A stretch of DNA of 64,000 nucleotides, taken from positions 248,001 through 312,000 of the forward strand of contig NZ_JANADP010000001.1 in assembly GCF_024199945.1 (NCBI RefSeq), read 5' to 3'. This document shows, one piece after another, positions 38,932-49,992 of the stretch. A model generated the notes under the pieces. That model saw only the letters and a program-made list of their open reading frames with translations. It was not told where the DNA came from and ran no database searches. Both the position numbers and the translations under genes were made by a program. Source of the DNA: Bradyrhizobium sp. CCGUVB4N. GTDB taxonomy: Bacteria; Pseudomonadota; Alphaproteobacteria; Rhizobiales; Xanthobacteraceae. Each line of letters begins with the position of its first letter. Position 1 is the first letter of the stretch.

Positions 38932-40524
38932 TCAGTGCCTGAAATGCCGGGTGCCCGTGAACACCATGGCGATGCCGTGCTCGTCGGCGGCCTTGATCAC
39001 CTCGTCATCGCGCATCGAACCGCCGGGCTGCACCACGGCGGTGGCGCCGGCTTCGATGCAGGCCAGCATGCCGTCGGCGAACGGGAAGAATGCATCCGAC
39101 GCGACGACCGAATCCTTGGTCAACGGCTCGGCGAGCTTCAGCTCGTTGGCCGCATCCTGCGCCTTGCGAGCGGCGATCCGCGCGGAATCCACGCGGCTCA
39201 TCTGGCCCGCGCCGATACCGACGGTGGCGAGATCCTTGGCGTAGATGATGGTGTTCGACTTGACGTGTTTTGCGACCCGGAATGCGAACTTGAGGTCACG
39301 CATCTCGGCATCGCTCGGGGCACGCTTGGTCACGACCTTGAAGGTCATGTCGTCGACCACGGCGTTGTCGCGGCTCTGGACGAGCAGACCGCCTGCGACG
39401 GTTTTTGCGGTGAGACCGGCGGTGCGCGGATCGGGCAGGCTGCCGGCGAGCAGCAGGCGAAGATTCTTCTTCCCGCCGATGATGGCGATCGCTTCCTCGC
39501 TGGCATCAGGCGCGATGATCACCTCGGTGAAGATCTTCGTGATCTCGCGCGCGGTATCGGCATCGAGCGCGCGGTTCATCGCGATGATGCCGCCGAAGGC
39601 CGAAGTCGAATCGCAGGCCAGCGCCTTGCGATAGGCGTCGACGAGGTTCGCGCCTTCGGCGACGCCGCAGGGATTGGCGTGCTTGACGATGACGCAGGCC
39701 GCAGTGCGCTTGGCGTCGAACTCGCCGATGCATTCATAGGCCGCATCGGTGTCGTTGATGTTGTTGTAGGAGAGCTCCTTGCCCTGCAGCTGCCGCGCGG
39801 TCGAAACGCCGGGGCGCTTGTCGGGCGTCGCGTAGAACGCGGCGGTCTGGTGCGGGTTCTCACCGTAGCGCAGCGACTGGATCAGCTTGCCGCCGAAGGC
39901 GCGGAAATCGGGCGCGTCGATTTCGAGCTGGCGGTTGAACCAGTTCGAGATCGCAGCATCGTAAGCCGCGGTGCGCGCATAGGCCTTTGCGGCAAGCCGC
40001 CGGCGCAGCTTGAGCGTCGTTGTGCCCTTGTTGGCGGCGAGCTCGTCGAGCACGGCCTTGTAATCGTCCGCTTCGACCACGACGGCGACGTCGTCATGAT
40101 TCTTGGCGGCGGCGCGGATCATCGCGGGGCCACCGATGTCGATGTTCTCGATGCAATCCTCGAAGCCCGCGCCTTTGTCGACGGTCGCTTCGAAAGGATA
40201 GAGGTTGACGACGAGCAGGTCGATCGGCGCGATGCCGTGCGCCTTCATCGCCTCGGCATGTTCCTTGTTGTCGCGGATCGCAAGCAGGCCGCCATGCACT
40301 TTCGGATGCAGCGTCTTGACGCGGCCGTCCATCATCTCGGGGAAACCGGTGAGGTCGGAGACGTCCTTCACCTTGAGGCCGGCCGCGGCGATCGCTTTCG
40401 CCGTGCCGCCGGTCGAGACCAGCTCGACATCATGCGCGGCAAGCGCCTTGGCGAATTCGATCAGGCCGGTCTTGTCGGAGACGGAGAGAAGGGCGCGGGT
40501 GACGCGGCGGGGATGGTCAGTCAT
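38932..40524 (-). CDS. purH: Bifunctional AICAR formyltransferase/IMP cyclohydrolase
   Basis: 530-aa enzyme that catalyses the last two steps of IMP synthesis. The N-terminal cyclohydrolase domain has [42 protein letters not shown] and [17 protein letters not shown]. The C-terminal formyltransferase domain has [14 protein letters not shown] and [10 protein letters not shown], with the end motif FFPFADG. The ATG at 40524 gives the standard length. It stands alone between a repeat and the heparinase-like gene. Confidence 0.97.
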   Translation of the reverse strand: MTDHPRRVTRALLSVSDKTGLIEFAKALAAHDVELVSTGGTAKAIAAAGLKVKDVSDLTGFPEMMDGRVKTLHPKVHGGLLAIRDNKEHAEAMKAHGIAPIDLLVVNLYPFEATVDKGAGFEDCIENIDIGGPAMIRAAAKNHDDVAVVVEADDYKAVLDELAANKGTTTLKLRRRLAAKAYARTAAYDAAISNWFNRQLEIDAPDFRAFGGKLIQSLRYGENPHQTAAFYATPDKRPGVSTARQLQGKELSYNNINDTDAAYECIGEFDAKRTAACVIVKHANPCGVAEGANLVDAYRKALACDSTSAFGGIIAMNRALDADTAREITKIFTEVIIAPDASEEAIAIIGGKKNLRLLLAGSLPDPRTAGLTAKTVAGGLLVQSRDNAVVDDMTFKVVTKRAPSDAEMRDLKFAFRVAKHVKSNTIIYAKDLATVGIGAGQMSRVDSARIAARKAQDAANELKLAEPLTKDSVVASDAFFPFADGMLACIEAGATAVVQPGGSMRDDEVIKAADEHGIAMVFTGTRHFRH

Positions 40525-40690
40525 GAGCAAGATCCTCTGTCTTAAGGAGTGTCTATGCCCAGGCGCGCGGCGGATATGTGTCGCGCTTCCCGATGGTGCT
40601 CCATCCAAGGTCGCCAGTCGCGCGAACGAGCGCTCGATAGCAGTTTTCGAGGCCCTTCACAACGATCAGATGGGACCGAATCGTGCCTGT

Positions 40691-42448
40691 TTACAACGGA
40701 AGTTCCGGTTCGCGCCGGGCGTTGCGGCGGGCATTGGTGACCGCCGGCGAGGCCGAGGAACGCACAAAGCTCCAGCGGATCGAGGGCCCCTGGCGCGCAT
40801 CCTGGCGGATCACGATCTGCGCGGTGCGGCGGGGGCCGTCATTGCCGGCCAGGAACACGCTGTCCTCGAGATCGACCTTGTCGTCGAGCGCTTCGAAGGT
40901 CCAGACGTCGCGGTTCGGCAGCACCAGCATGACGCCGCGCGCATCCGACAGCCGGCTCGCCTTCACCGCGGGATGCAGATGGAAGCGCAGCGCGAAATCG
41001 GCGTCGGCGCCCTTGAGGCGCGCGCCCTGCGGCGGTGACAGCGTGTCCTCGCCGTCGATCCGCGCGCCGTCATTGGCGACCATCAGCACGCGGCGATGGA
41101 TCACGCCGAACTTGGCGAGATAGCCGTCATGCGACGTCGTGAGCAGCGTGCCGTCCTGGACGACTTCGCGATAGCTCTCCACCTCACGGGGGCCGCTGAT
41201 GATCGGTGCGCCGTGCAGCAGCCGCTTCATCGCCGACATCTCGACGAACTGGCAGGACGACGTCTCGTGATAGGTCAGCGTCGAATGCGCCGCGGTGCCG
41301 CGCGCGAACGGCCGCCAATTGTCGCGGCCGGTAGTCGGCATGCCGCAATTGGTGACGATGCGGCTGATGCCGGAGGACAGTTCGAACGACAGACAGCCGG
41401 CATGCGCGTCGTGGCTGACGCCGGGCGGCGGCGGCGGGCCGGTGTCGATGATCAGCGTGGTCGGGCCGGCGTCGAGCCGCTGGAAGCCGGTGTGCGGCAT
41501 GTTCGCCATCGGCGCGCCATGGGTGTCGTCATAGGCAAGCAGCGTGGCGAGCAGATCCGACGGCGTCGCGCTCATGCCGTTGAACAACGCGAAATTACCG
41601 TCGCCGTGCCGGAAGAAGCGCAGCATCGGCATCATGCGGTCGATCGCATTGAGCAGCGCCGGCGGCGGCGCGATGTTGCGCGCGGCAAACGTCTGCCGCA
41701 GCGGCAACAGGTCGATCAGCAGCTCGATCAGCGCGCCCGGGTTGCGCGAGATGTGGCCGCCGTCGGGGAGAATCTGCCGCTGCAATTCGTCGGAGAGCTT
41801 TTTCGACGCGCTGCGGATGTGGCGGGCCTGGTTGGCGAGGCAGAGCGTCGTGTAGCACAGCGCGATCTGCACCTGGAGCTTCGGCACCCCGTCCGGGATG
41901 TTGACCATGGTGAAGCGCAGGAAGCGGATTTCCCGTGCCAGCGCGCGCAGATAACGGCGGTAGAATTTGTTGTCGGTGTCGTTGAGCACCAGCGGCGCCT
42001 GCGACAGTAGCGAGATGACGCGCCGCGCCAGCACATCGGCGCGGCGGGCGACGGGCCGGCGCTTGTTGGCGGGATTGCTGATCCAGTCCTCGACCAGCGC
42101 ACGCGCATTCGCCCGGGTCAGCGCGGTGTCGGCCGCGCGCAGGTGCCGCAGCCAGCCGAAGCCGAGCAGCGCGACCTCCCAATCCTCCGAGGGCGGATCG
42201 AGATCGAAGATCGAGCGGCCGTGGCAGTTGACGATCTTGCCGGCGAAGACGAAGCGCCCGGCATAGATCTCGGCGGCGCGCGTCGCATCCGCGGTGCGCA
42301 GATCATGCGGCGCAATGATCAGCCGATCGGTGCGGCCGGGCCAGACCCGCGACAGCGCAACCGGACCGCCGCTCGCGCGCGCGAGCATGTTCCGCGCGAA
42401 GCGGTTCATCACCAGCGTCGAGATACGTCTGCGTTGAGCGACCGACAC
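40691..42448 (-). CDS. Heparinase II/III-like protein
   Basis: 585-aa protein of the heparinase II/III family: an alpha-helical toroid (about residues 60-320) followed by beta-sheet domains (about 330-560, with HDAHAGCLSFELSSG and TLTYHETSSCQFVE). Members cleave acidic polysaccharides. In alphaproteobacteria this gene is frequently beside rsmB, as here. No signal peptide is visible, so it may act in the cytoplasm, and its substrate is unknown. The start is GTG at 42448 with AAGGC upstream. Confidence 0.87.
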   Translation of the reverse strand: MSVAQRRRISTLVMNRFARNMLARASGGPVALSRVWPGRTDRLIIAPHDLRTADATRAAEIYAGRFVFAGKIVNCHGRSIFDLDPPSEDWEVALLGFGWLRHLRAADTALTRANARALVEDWISNPANKRRPVARRADVLARRVISLLSQAPLVLNDTDNKFYRRYLRALAREIRFLRFTMVNIPDGVPKLQVQIALCYTTLCLANQARHIRSASKKLSDELQRQILPDGGHISRNPGALIELLIDLLPLRQTFAARNIAPPPALLNAIDRMMPMLRFFRHGDGNFALFNGMSATPSDLLATLLAYDDTHGAPMANMPHTGFQRLDAGPTTLIIDTGPPPPPGVSHDAHAGCLSFELSSGISRIVTNCGMPTTGRDNWRPFARGTAAHSTLTYHETSSCQFVEMSAMKRLLHGAPIISGPREVESYREVVQDGTLLTTSHDGYLAKFGVIHRRVLMVANDGARIDGEDTLSPPQGARLKGADADFALRFHLHPAVKASRLSDARGVMLVLPNRDVWTFEALDDKVDLEDSVFLAGNDGPRRTAQIVIRQDARQGPSIRWSFVRSSASPAVTNARRNARREPELPL

Positions 42449-42566
42449 GCCTTGCCTTGAAGGGGGAGAGGATTCCGACGAATCCTTATTAATCCCAAAA
42501 TCGGACCGCGGACACCACCTTGAATGGCCCCGAATCAGTCCAGTGGTAGCAAAATCCGGTGCAAAA

Positions 42567-43913
42567 TCAGGATTTAACGAGCCGGGCCGCGAAAAATCCG
42601 TCGAGCCCGCCGAGCTTCGGGTCGGCGTGCGGCAGGTGGCTCGGCAGGGTCCGCAGATCGCCCTCGGCGGTGATGATCTCGCTGAGCCCGGAGACCTCGC
42701 TGGCCTCGATCGGCACGCGGCGAAGCGCAGGCTCGGCGGCGAGAAGCGTGGCGACGGCCCGCTCGCCTTCTTCGGGTTCCAGCGAACAGGTGCAGTAGAC
42801 CAGCGTCCCGCCGGGCTTGAGCAGCGAAACGGATTTCTTCAGCAGCCGCTGCTGGAGAACCGTCATCGCGGCGACGTCGGATTCCTGCCGCAGCCACGCG
42901 ACGTCGGGGTGCCGGCGGATCGTCCCGGTCGAGGTGCAGGGCGCGTCGATCAGGATTCCGTCGAGGCCATCCGCCGGGCCGGCCCATTCCACGGCGTCGG
43001 CGACGACAGTCTCGGCCTGGAGCGACAACCGGGTCAGGTTTTCGCGCAGGCGTGCCACCCGGGCGGGTGAACGGTCGATCGCTGTGACATGCGCGCCGGC
43101 CTGTGCCAGCTGCGCGGTCTTGCCGCCAGGTGCAGCACAGAGATCGGCGATGGATTTGCCTTTGATGTCACCGAACAGCCGGACCGGCAGCGCGGCGGCG
43201 GCGTCCTGCACCCACCATTGTCCTTCGGCGAAGCCGGGCAGCATGGTCACCGAGCCATGCAGCAGCGTCCGCACCGATCCCGTCGTCAGCACCTCGCCAT
43301 GCAGCCGGCTCGCCCATTGTGCAGCGTCGGACTTCACGGTGAGATCGAGCGACGGTTCGTGGCCGAGCGCGAGCGCCATGTCCCGCGCAGTCGCCTCGCC
43401 GTAATGCGCACTCCAGCGCGTCAGCAGCCAGGGCGGCAGATCGAGCGATTGCGTCGAGACCTCCTCGACCAGCGCCTGGCCTTCGCGCGCGCAGCGGCGC
43501 AGCACGGCGTTGACGAGGCCGGCATAGCGCGCTGCGCGCCGGTCGGATTGCACCAGGCGCACCGAGAGATCGACCGCGGCATGATCCGGCACGTCCATCC
43601 AGAGAATCTGGGCAGCGCCGATCAGGAGCGCGCTCTGCGCGCGCGGTGCCTCGGAGGGAATGCCTTTGTCGAGCAGGCGCGACAGCACATGGCCGAGCGT
43701 GCCGAGGCGGCGCAGGATGGTTGCGACCAGCCGCCGCATCAGCGCGCGGTCACGGTCGGCGAGCGTCTTCAGTCCGGGATGGGCGCCGGAACCGTCGAGC
43801 TGGTCATCGAGCGTGCGGTGCTTGTGCAGGACGCCGTCGACGATGTCGGCAGCGATCCGCCGTGCCGCGAGACCAGGCACTTCGGACGGAGGGGCAAAAC
43901 GTTGAGATGGCAT
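42567..43913 (-). CDS. rsmB: 16S rRNA m5C967 methyltransferase RsmB
   Basis: 448-aa RNA methyltransferase. An N-terminal NusB-like domain (about residues 18-150) precedes the SAM-dependent domain with ADLCAAPGGKTAQLA, IDAPCTSTGTIRRHPD (catalytic Cys) and YCTCSLEPEEGE (second Cys), the two-cysteine signature of m5C enzymes. ATG at 43913 was chosen for its family-like N-terminus (PGLAARRIAADIVDGVL); no strong ribosome-binding site precedes it. It is divergent from the SDHAF4-like gene. Confidence 0.93.
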   Translation of the reverse strand: MPSQRFAPPSEVPGLAARRIAADIVDGVLHKHRTLDDQLDGSGAHPGLKTLADRDRALMRRLVATILRRLGTLGHVLSRLLDKGIPSEAPRAQSALLIGAAQILWMDVPDHAAVDLSVRLVQSDRRAARYAGLVNAVLRRCAREGQALVEEVSTQSLDLPPWLLTRWSAHYGEATARDMALALGHEPSLDLTVKSDAAQWASRLHGEVLTTGSVRTLLHGSVTMLPGFAEGQWWVQDAAAALPVRLFGDIKGKSIADLCAAPGGKTAQLAQAGAHVTAIDRSPARVARLRENLTRLSLQAETVVADAVEWAGPADGLDGILIDAPCTSTGTIRRHPDVAWLRQESDVAAMTVLQQRLLKKSVSLLKPGGTLVYCTCSLEPEEGERAVATLLAAEPALRRVPIEASEVSGLSEIITAEGDLRTLPSHLPHADPKLGGLDGFFAARLVKS

Positions 43914-43981
43914 GCGGAAGTAAGGTTCTGAGCGAGCGGCAGTTCCGCCAATATGGGCGCATGCCTTAAGAACACCAGCTG

Positions 43982-43999
43982 TGGCATGCGAATATGCCA
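43982..43999. repeat. Inverted repeat between rsmB and the SDHAF4-like gene
   Basis: tggcat and atgcca arms with six bases between (gcgaat) lie in the divergent promoter region. It could be an operator; no regulator is adjacent. Confidence 0.35.
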
Positions 44000-44100
44000 A
44001 ATGTAAGAATGGCCTCTGGCGATTTCAGCCCGTCGCGGCCATTTCAGCAATGCGTAATTGGACGTCGCGCATGTCGCGATCCTGCGCTAGGACCCGGATT

Positions 44101-44298
44101 ATGAACGACCAGCCTCCCGCTCCCGATCGCAAACCGTTGCCGCCGGCCGCCCAGCGCGCGCTGGCCGAAGCCGAGGCGCGCCGGCAAGCCGCCGCTGTTC
44201 ATGCCGAGGCGGCACCGAAGGAGTTGCAGGGGCCGAAGGGACCTGAGCCGACGCGCTACGGCGATTGGGAGCGCAAGGGCATCGCTTCGGATTTCTGA
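44101..44298 (+). CDS. SDHAF4-like (DUF1674) succinate dehydrogenase assembly factor
   Basis: 65-aa protein. The C-terminal PKGPEPTRYGDWERKGIASDF is the diagnostic motif of the DUF1674/Sdh8 (SDHAF4) family. In mitochondria this factor binds flavinylated SdhA and limits radical formation during complex II assembly. The same role in this bacterium is inferred. No sdh genes lie in the window. The N-terminal half is low-complexity Pro/Ala/Glu. Confidence 0.9.
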   Translation: MNDQPPAPDRKPLPPAAQRALAEAEARRQAAAVHAEAAPKELQGPKGPEPTRYGDWERKGIASDF

Positions 44299-44357
44299 GA
44301 CGCTGGTCTTTTCAAGCTGACTTGTCGATTTGGCCGACTCAGCCCTAGCGTGCGCGG

Positions 44358-44948
44358 ATGCCGCGCTTCGATCCAGATAGCTCCTATCGGCCGCAGTTCG
44401 GCGGTTCGCCGTTTGGCCGTCGCTTCTCCGGGCTGTTGCCCTGGATGTTCGTGGTCGGCATCGTCATGGCGATCGTGCTGACCTTCCGGCACGGCACCGA
44501 CTGGCGGATTCCGCATCCGGCTGACGAGCGCGCGCAGGATGCCGAGATCATCCTGCAGCAGTCCGGCAATCCCGACAGCCGCCTGCCGATCGACGTCATC
44601 CGCACCATCGATGGCGACACTTTTCTCGCGCGCGTGCATCAACGCGACGGGCGCGATCTCGTCGCACGGATTCGTCTGCGCGGCATCGATGCGCCCGAGA
44701 TGAAGGCGTCCTGCCAGGACGAGCTGGACAAGGCGGAAGCGGCCACCGGGGCGCTGCGCAATCTGCTCGGCCAGGGCGGCGTCACCATCTACAATCTCGG
44801 CTCGGAGAAATACGGGCGCGTTCTCGCCGATGTCGCGACCAGACGGACCGCGAACGTTTCGGCGGCGATGCTCGCTGGTGGCTTCGCGCGGAGCTACAAT
44901 GGCGGTCATCGCGACGGCTGGTGCACGCGCGGCTGGCGGTTCTGGTAA
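44358..44948 (+). CDS. Membrane-anchored thermonuclease (SNase-like)
   Basis: 196 aa. One membrane helix (LLPWMFVVGIVMAIVLTF, residues 26-43) anchors a staphylococcal-nuclease domain outside the cytoplasm. The domain has TIDGDTF, ARIRLRGIDAPEM (active-site Arg, Asp and Glu) and SEKYGRVLADV (second Arg). It ends GWCTRGWRFW. It is probably a calcium-dependent nuclease of the cell envelope. Confidence 0.88.
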   Translation: MPRFDPDSSYRPQFGGSPFGRRFSGLLPWMFVVGIVMAIVLTFRHGTDWRIPHPADERAQDAEIILQQSGNPDSRLPIDVIRTIDGDTFLARVHQRDGRDLVARIRLRGIDAPEMKASCQDELDKAEAATGALRNLLGQGGVTIYNLGSEKYGRVLADVATRRTANVSAAMLAGGFARSYNGGHRDGWCTRGWRFW

Positions 44949-44950
44949 CA

Positions 44951-44980
44951 AAAAAGCCGCGTCGAAACGCGGCTCTTTCA
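44951..44980. terminator. Bidirectional terminator
   Basis: agccgcg (44956-44962) pairs with cgcggct (44969-44975). An A-run precedes and ctttc follows, so it can stop transcription from the nuclease gene and the convergent transpeptidase gene. Confidence 0.85.
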
Positions 44981-45002
44981 AACTCTGTTTGGGTTGCGAC
45001 GA

Positions 45003-45518
45003 TCAGCGCGCCACGACCACCGTGGTGCCGACGGAGACGCGGCTGTAGAGATCGGTGATGTCGTCGTTGAGCATGCGGATGCAGCCATAGGAGACGAAGC
45101 CGCCGACCGAACCCGGCACGTTGGTGCCGTGGATGGCATATTCACCACCGGCCAGCGTCATCGCCGCAACGCCCATCGGATTGTGCGGCGAGCCGCCCGG
45201 GATCACGTCGGGAAGCTGCGGCTTGTCGCGCTTCACCTCGGCGGGCGGCGACCAGGCCGGATTACGGTACTTGCCGTCGATGCGGGTGGTGCCGGCCCAC
45301 TGCTTGCCGGACTTGCCGACGCCGACCGGATAGCGCACGGCGTGGCCGTCATCGAGAATGAGATAGAGCCGGCGCTCGCTGGTTTTGACCACGATGGTGC
45401 CGGGCGAATAGTTGGCGACGTGCGTTCCCACCATTTCCGGCCGCGCCTCGGCAGCCGTCGACATCAAGACCCCTGCCCCGATGGTGGCGGCCAGCGCCAC
45501 AGCAACCTTCATCGACAT
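45003..45518 (-). CDS. L,D-transpeptidase (YkuD domain)
   Basis: 171-aa exported enzyme that crosslinks peptidoglycan or attaches proteins to it. A signal peptide ends at AEA. The YkuD domain covers residues 35-170, with the catalytic motif HGTNVPGSVGGFVSYGCIRM (His, Ser, Cys, Arg). The start ATG at 45518 has TGGGAAA upstream; ATG at 45512 is the alternative. It faces the nuclease gene across a shared terminator. Confidence 0.93.
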   Translation of the reverse strand: MSMKVAVALAATIGAGVLMSTAAEARPEMVGTHVANYSPGTIVVKTSERRLYLILDDGHAVRYPVGVGKSGKQWAGTTRIDGKYRNPAWSPPAEVKRDKPQLPDVIPGGSPHNPMGVAAMTLAGGEYAIHGTNVPGSVGGFVSYGCIRMLNDDITDLYSRVSVGTTVVVAR

Positions 45519-45931
45519 CGATATTTCCCATCGTTCAAAATGACGCAAAAACCGGCAATCGCCCGCTCGCCCAGAGATTCTTAACCGCACCTGTTAACCG
45601 GATGGTTTCCACGCACGGCCGCCGAGGGCCAGCCAGCAGGGGGAACAAAGGAAATGTTCGAAACAAAGTAAATGACTTGAAAACAACACTCGGCGGCAAA
45701 GATGCCGCCGCGCCGGTGTCCGTCCTGACAAGTGCGTGAGGGCGTGAACGGGGGTTTGTTTGGGACGACGTTGGCGCGAAAGGCAGTCTCGTGTCCCGGA
45801 CGCGCTGCAGCGCTCTTGCGCTGCTGCGCAGAGCCGGGACCCAGCTTCTTCTTTTCGTGGATAGATGGGCCCCGGCTCTGCAGCGCACCGCTGAAGAAGC
45901 GCTGCGCTGCGTCCGGGGCACGAGGCCGTTC
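45519..45931. other. 413-base gap with repeat
   Basis: No credible gene. The left part is the promoter region of the transpeptidase gene, and the right part, about 45790-45924, is a repeat element downstream of acs. Confidence 0.5.
45790..45924. repeat. Interspersed inverted repeat, type A-related copy 4
   Basis: The left part gtgtcccggacgcgctgcag and the right part ctgcgtccggggcacgag are complementary. An inner pair gagccgggacc / ggccccggctc also matches. It is more divergent than copies 1-3. Confidence 0.7.
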
Positions 45932-47878
<1,947 letters not shown>

Positions 47879-48289
47879 GTTTCCCTCCACATACGGCAAG
47901 CCAAACGCTGGCGATGCGCAAGCCGACTTGATCGTTGCACCGATTATGCGTCGGGCTAACCGGACCCGACAAGGAGCACAAGCTGGACCTTCGGTGATCG
48001 GCCGGCCATGCGGGAAATCAAGCGGCAAAGGCCGGCTGTCGCAAATCTGAAACAGGCCGGCGGAGGTTTTGGGCTCTTTACCCAGATCTCCGGAACAGGC
48101 CTGCGCAGGGCGCCCATGCGTCGCAGGAGGTATTTAGAAACCGCTTTTCACTGATTCGGGACTCGCAATGCGGTTCGGAACACCCTAAGTGGCTAACCCG
48201 GGTCCCAAAGAGGCCCCCCAAGCGAGGCTTGGAACAAACATCAGAACAGCGGCATTGAACGGTACCAGACAGGGCCAAGGCGTAAGACT
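47879..48289. other. 411-base divergent promoter region of acs and topIB
   Basis: No credible gene on either strand. It must contain the promoters of both flanking genes. A weak hairpin (aaccgc ... gcggtt, 48139-48175) is visible. I could not pick clear -35/-10 elements. Confidence 0.45.
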
Positions 48290-49459
48290 ATGATGGATCA
48301 GCAGAATCTCGGGACGATGCGGCCTGCCTCGGCCGATCCTGCTGCCATTGCGCTGGCCAAAGCCCTCGGACAATGGCCGAAACCGGCCGGTTCCACCCGT
48401 CCCAGCCCCAAAAAGGTGTTCGATTCCGCCTCCCCGGCGGCGGTCGAGGCGCTCGCCAAGGAACTCGGCCTGCGGCTCGGCGACCAGAACGAGCTGACCA
48501 TCCGCCGCATCCGCCGCGGCAAGGGCTATTCCTTCGTCCGCCCCAACGGCGCCCATATCCGCGACGCCCGCACCATCCGCCGGCTCCACGCCATGGCGGT
48601 GCCGCCGGCCTATCGCGAGGTGCGCTACTCGGCCGATCCGAGCTCGCATCTTCAGGCGGTCGGTCGCGATGCCGCGGGCCGGCTGCAATATCGCTATCAC
48701 GCCGACTGGGAGAAGGTCCGCGAGCACCGCAAGGCGCATCGCCTGGAAAAGCTCGTCGGCGCGCTGCCAAAGATCCGGCGCAAGGTCTCGGCGTTCCTGT
48801 CGGGCGACGAGCCGACGCGCGAATTCGCGCTTTCGGCGGTGATCGAGCTGATTGCGCGTACCGCGATCCGTCCCGGCAACGAATCCTATGCCCGCCTCAA
48901 CGGCACCCGCGGCGCGACCACGATGCTGAAGTCGAACGTCACGCTCGAGGACGATTCTTTCGTGCTGACCTTCAAGGCGAAGGGCGGCAAGGCGGTGCGC
49001 AAGGAGTGCGACGCGGCCAAGCTGGTGCGCGCCATCGGCATCCTCAACGGCGTTCCCGGCAAGCGCATGTTCCAGTATCGCGATGCCTACGGCATCGTGC
49101 GCGCGGTCAGCACCACGCAGGTGAATGCGTTCCTGCGCGAGATCGCCGGCATCAAGATTTCGCTGAAGGATTTTCGCACGCTGATGGCCTCGGCCGTCGT
49201 CGTGGAATCGCTGTCGCGGATCACGCCGGCGACCAGCCAGCGCGGCCGCAAGAAGCAGGTGCTGGATGCGATCCGCGCCGCCGCCGACAAGCTCTCCAAT
49301 ACGCCGGCGATCTGCCGCAAGAGCTACGTGCACGACACCATCGTCACCGCCTTCGAGGACGGCATCCTCGAGCGTTTCGCGGCAACGATGAAGGGCCAGC
49401 GCTCGCAGGCCCGGCGCGAGCAGCTGTTGCAGCAGGTGGTCGCGACCGCGGCGGTGTAA
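48290..49459 (+). CDS. DNA topoisomerase IB
   Basis: 389-aa bacterial (poxvirus-like) type IB topoisomerase, which relaxes supercoils through a 3'-phosphotyrosine. The catalytic domain holds IRPGNESYARLNGTRGATT (Arg), KAKGGKAVRKE (Lys), and the nucleophile Tyr346 in CRKSYVHDTI. An N-terminal domain (residues 60-150) has RIRRGKGYSFVRPNG. It ends with LLQQVVATAAV, a sequence also found as an isolated relic 1.7 kb downstream. ATGs at 48290 and 48293 are both possible starts. Confidence 0.93.
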   Translation: MMDQQNLGTMRPASADPAAIALAKALGQWPKPAGSTRPSPKKVFDSASPAAVEALAKELGLRLGDQNELTIRRIRRGKGYSFVRPNGAHIRDARTIRRLHAMAVPPAYREVRYSADPSSHLQAVGRDAAGRLQYRYHADWEKVREHRKAHRLEKLVGALPKIRRKVSAFLSGDEPTREFALSAVIELIARTAIRPGNESYARLNGTRGATTMLKSNVTLEDDSFVLTFKAKGGKAVRKECDAAKLVRAIGILNGVPGKRMFQYRDAYGIVRAVSTTQVNAFLREIAGIKISLKDFRTLMASAVVVESLSRITPATSQRGRKKQVLDAIRAAADKLSNTPAICRKSYVHDTIVTAFEDGILERFAATMKGQRSQARREQLLQQVVATAAV

Positions 49460-49471
49460 CCCGCCGCATCG

Positions 49472-49927
49472 CTACATATTGTCCGAAAGACCCTTGTCCG
49501 GACCGGGATCGCGGCCAGCGGCTGCGTTTGTGAGCCGTGCCAGATAATGCGCCCACCCTTTCGCGTGGGCGGCCACCTGTTCCTCGGTCGGCAACCCGCT
49601 ATGGGTCATGCGCAGCAGCGTGCCGCCGTCGCGTTCGATCAAGTCGATCTCGATCAGGCTCGAGCCGGGCGGCACCTCCTGGCCGCCCTCCCAGCCGAAC
49701 GTGTAGGCCAGGCGATGCACGGGTACGACCTCGCGGAAGGCGCCGCGGGCGACGCTGGCACGCGGGCCGATGCCTTTGAGCAAATAGAGCCCGCCGGGAT
49801 GCGGCTCGGTGGTCGCATCCGAGCCCATCCAGCTCAGGATTTTCTCAGGATCGGTCAAATAGGCGAAGACGGTGGCGCGCGGGGCTGCGATCTGCGTCTC
49901 GCGTCGCAATACGAACGGCTCGGTCAT
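49472..49927 (-). CDS. SRPBCC (AHSA1-type) domain protein
   Basis: 151-aa START-like protein. It has the family N-terminus LRRETQIAAPRATVFAYLTDPEKILSWMG and VHRLAYTFGWEGG, DLIERDGGTLLRMTHSGLP and the helix GWAHYLARL. It stands alone, opposite to the topoisomerase gene, unlike the ArsR-paired member near 9.2 kb. Function unknown. Confidence 0.85.
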   Translation of the reverse strand: MTEPFVLRRETQIAAPRATVFAYLTDPEKILSWMGSDATTEPHPGGLYLLKGIGPRASVARGAFREVVPVHRLAYTFGWEGGQEVPPGSSLIEIDLIERDGGTLLRMTHSGLPTEEQVAAHAKGWAHYLARLTNAAAGRDPGPDKGLSDNM

Positions 49928-49992
49928 CGGCGATCATCCCTGGGCAGATACTGGCACATGGCGGCGCCAAAGCAGCCCGTCAAGGATTGCCC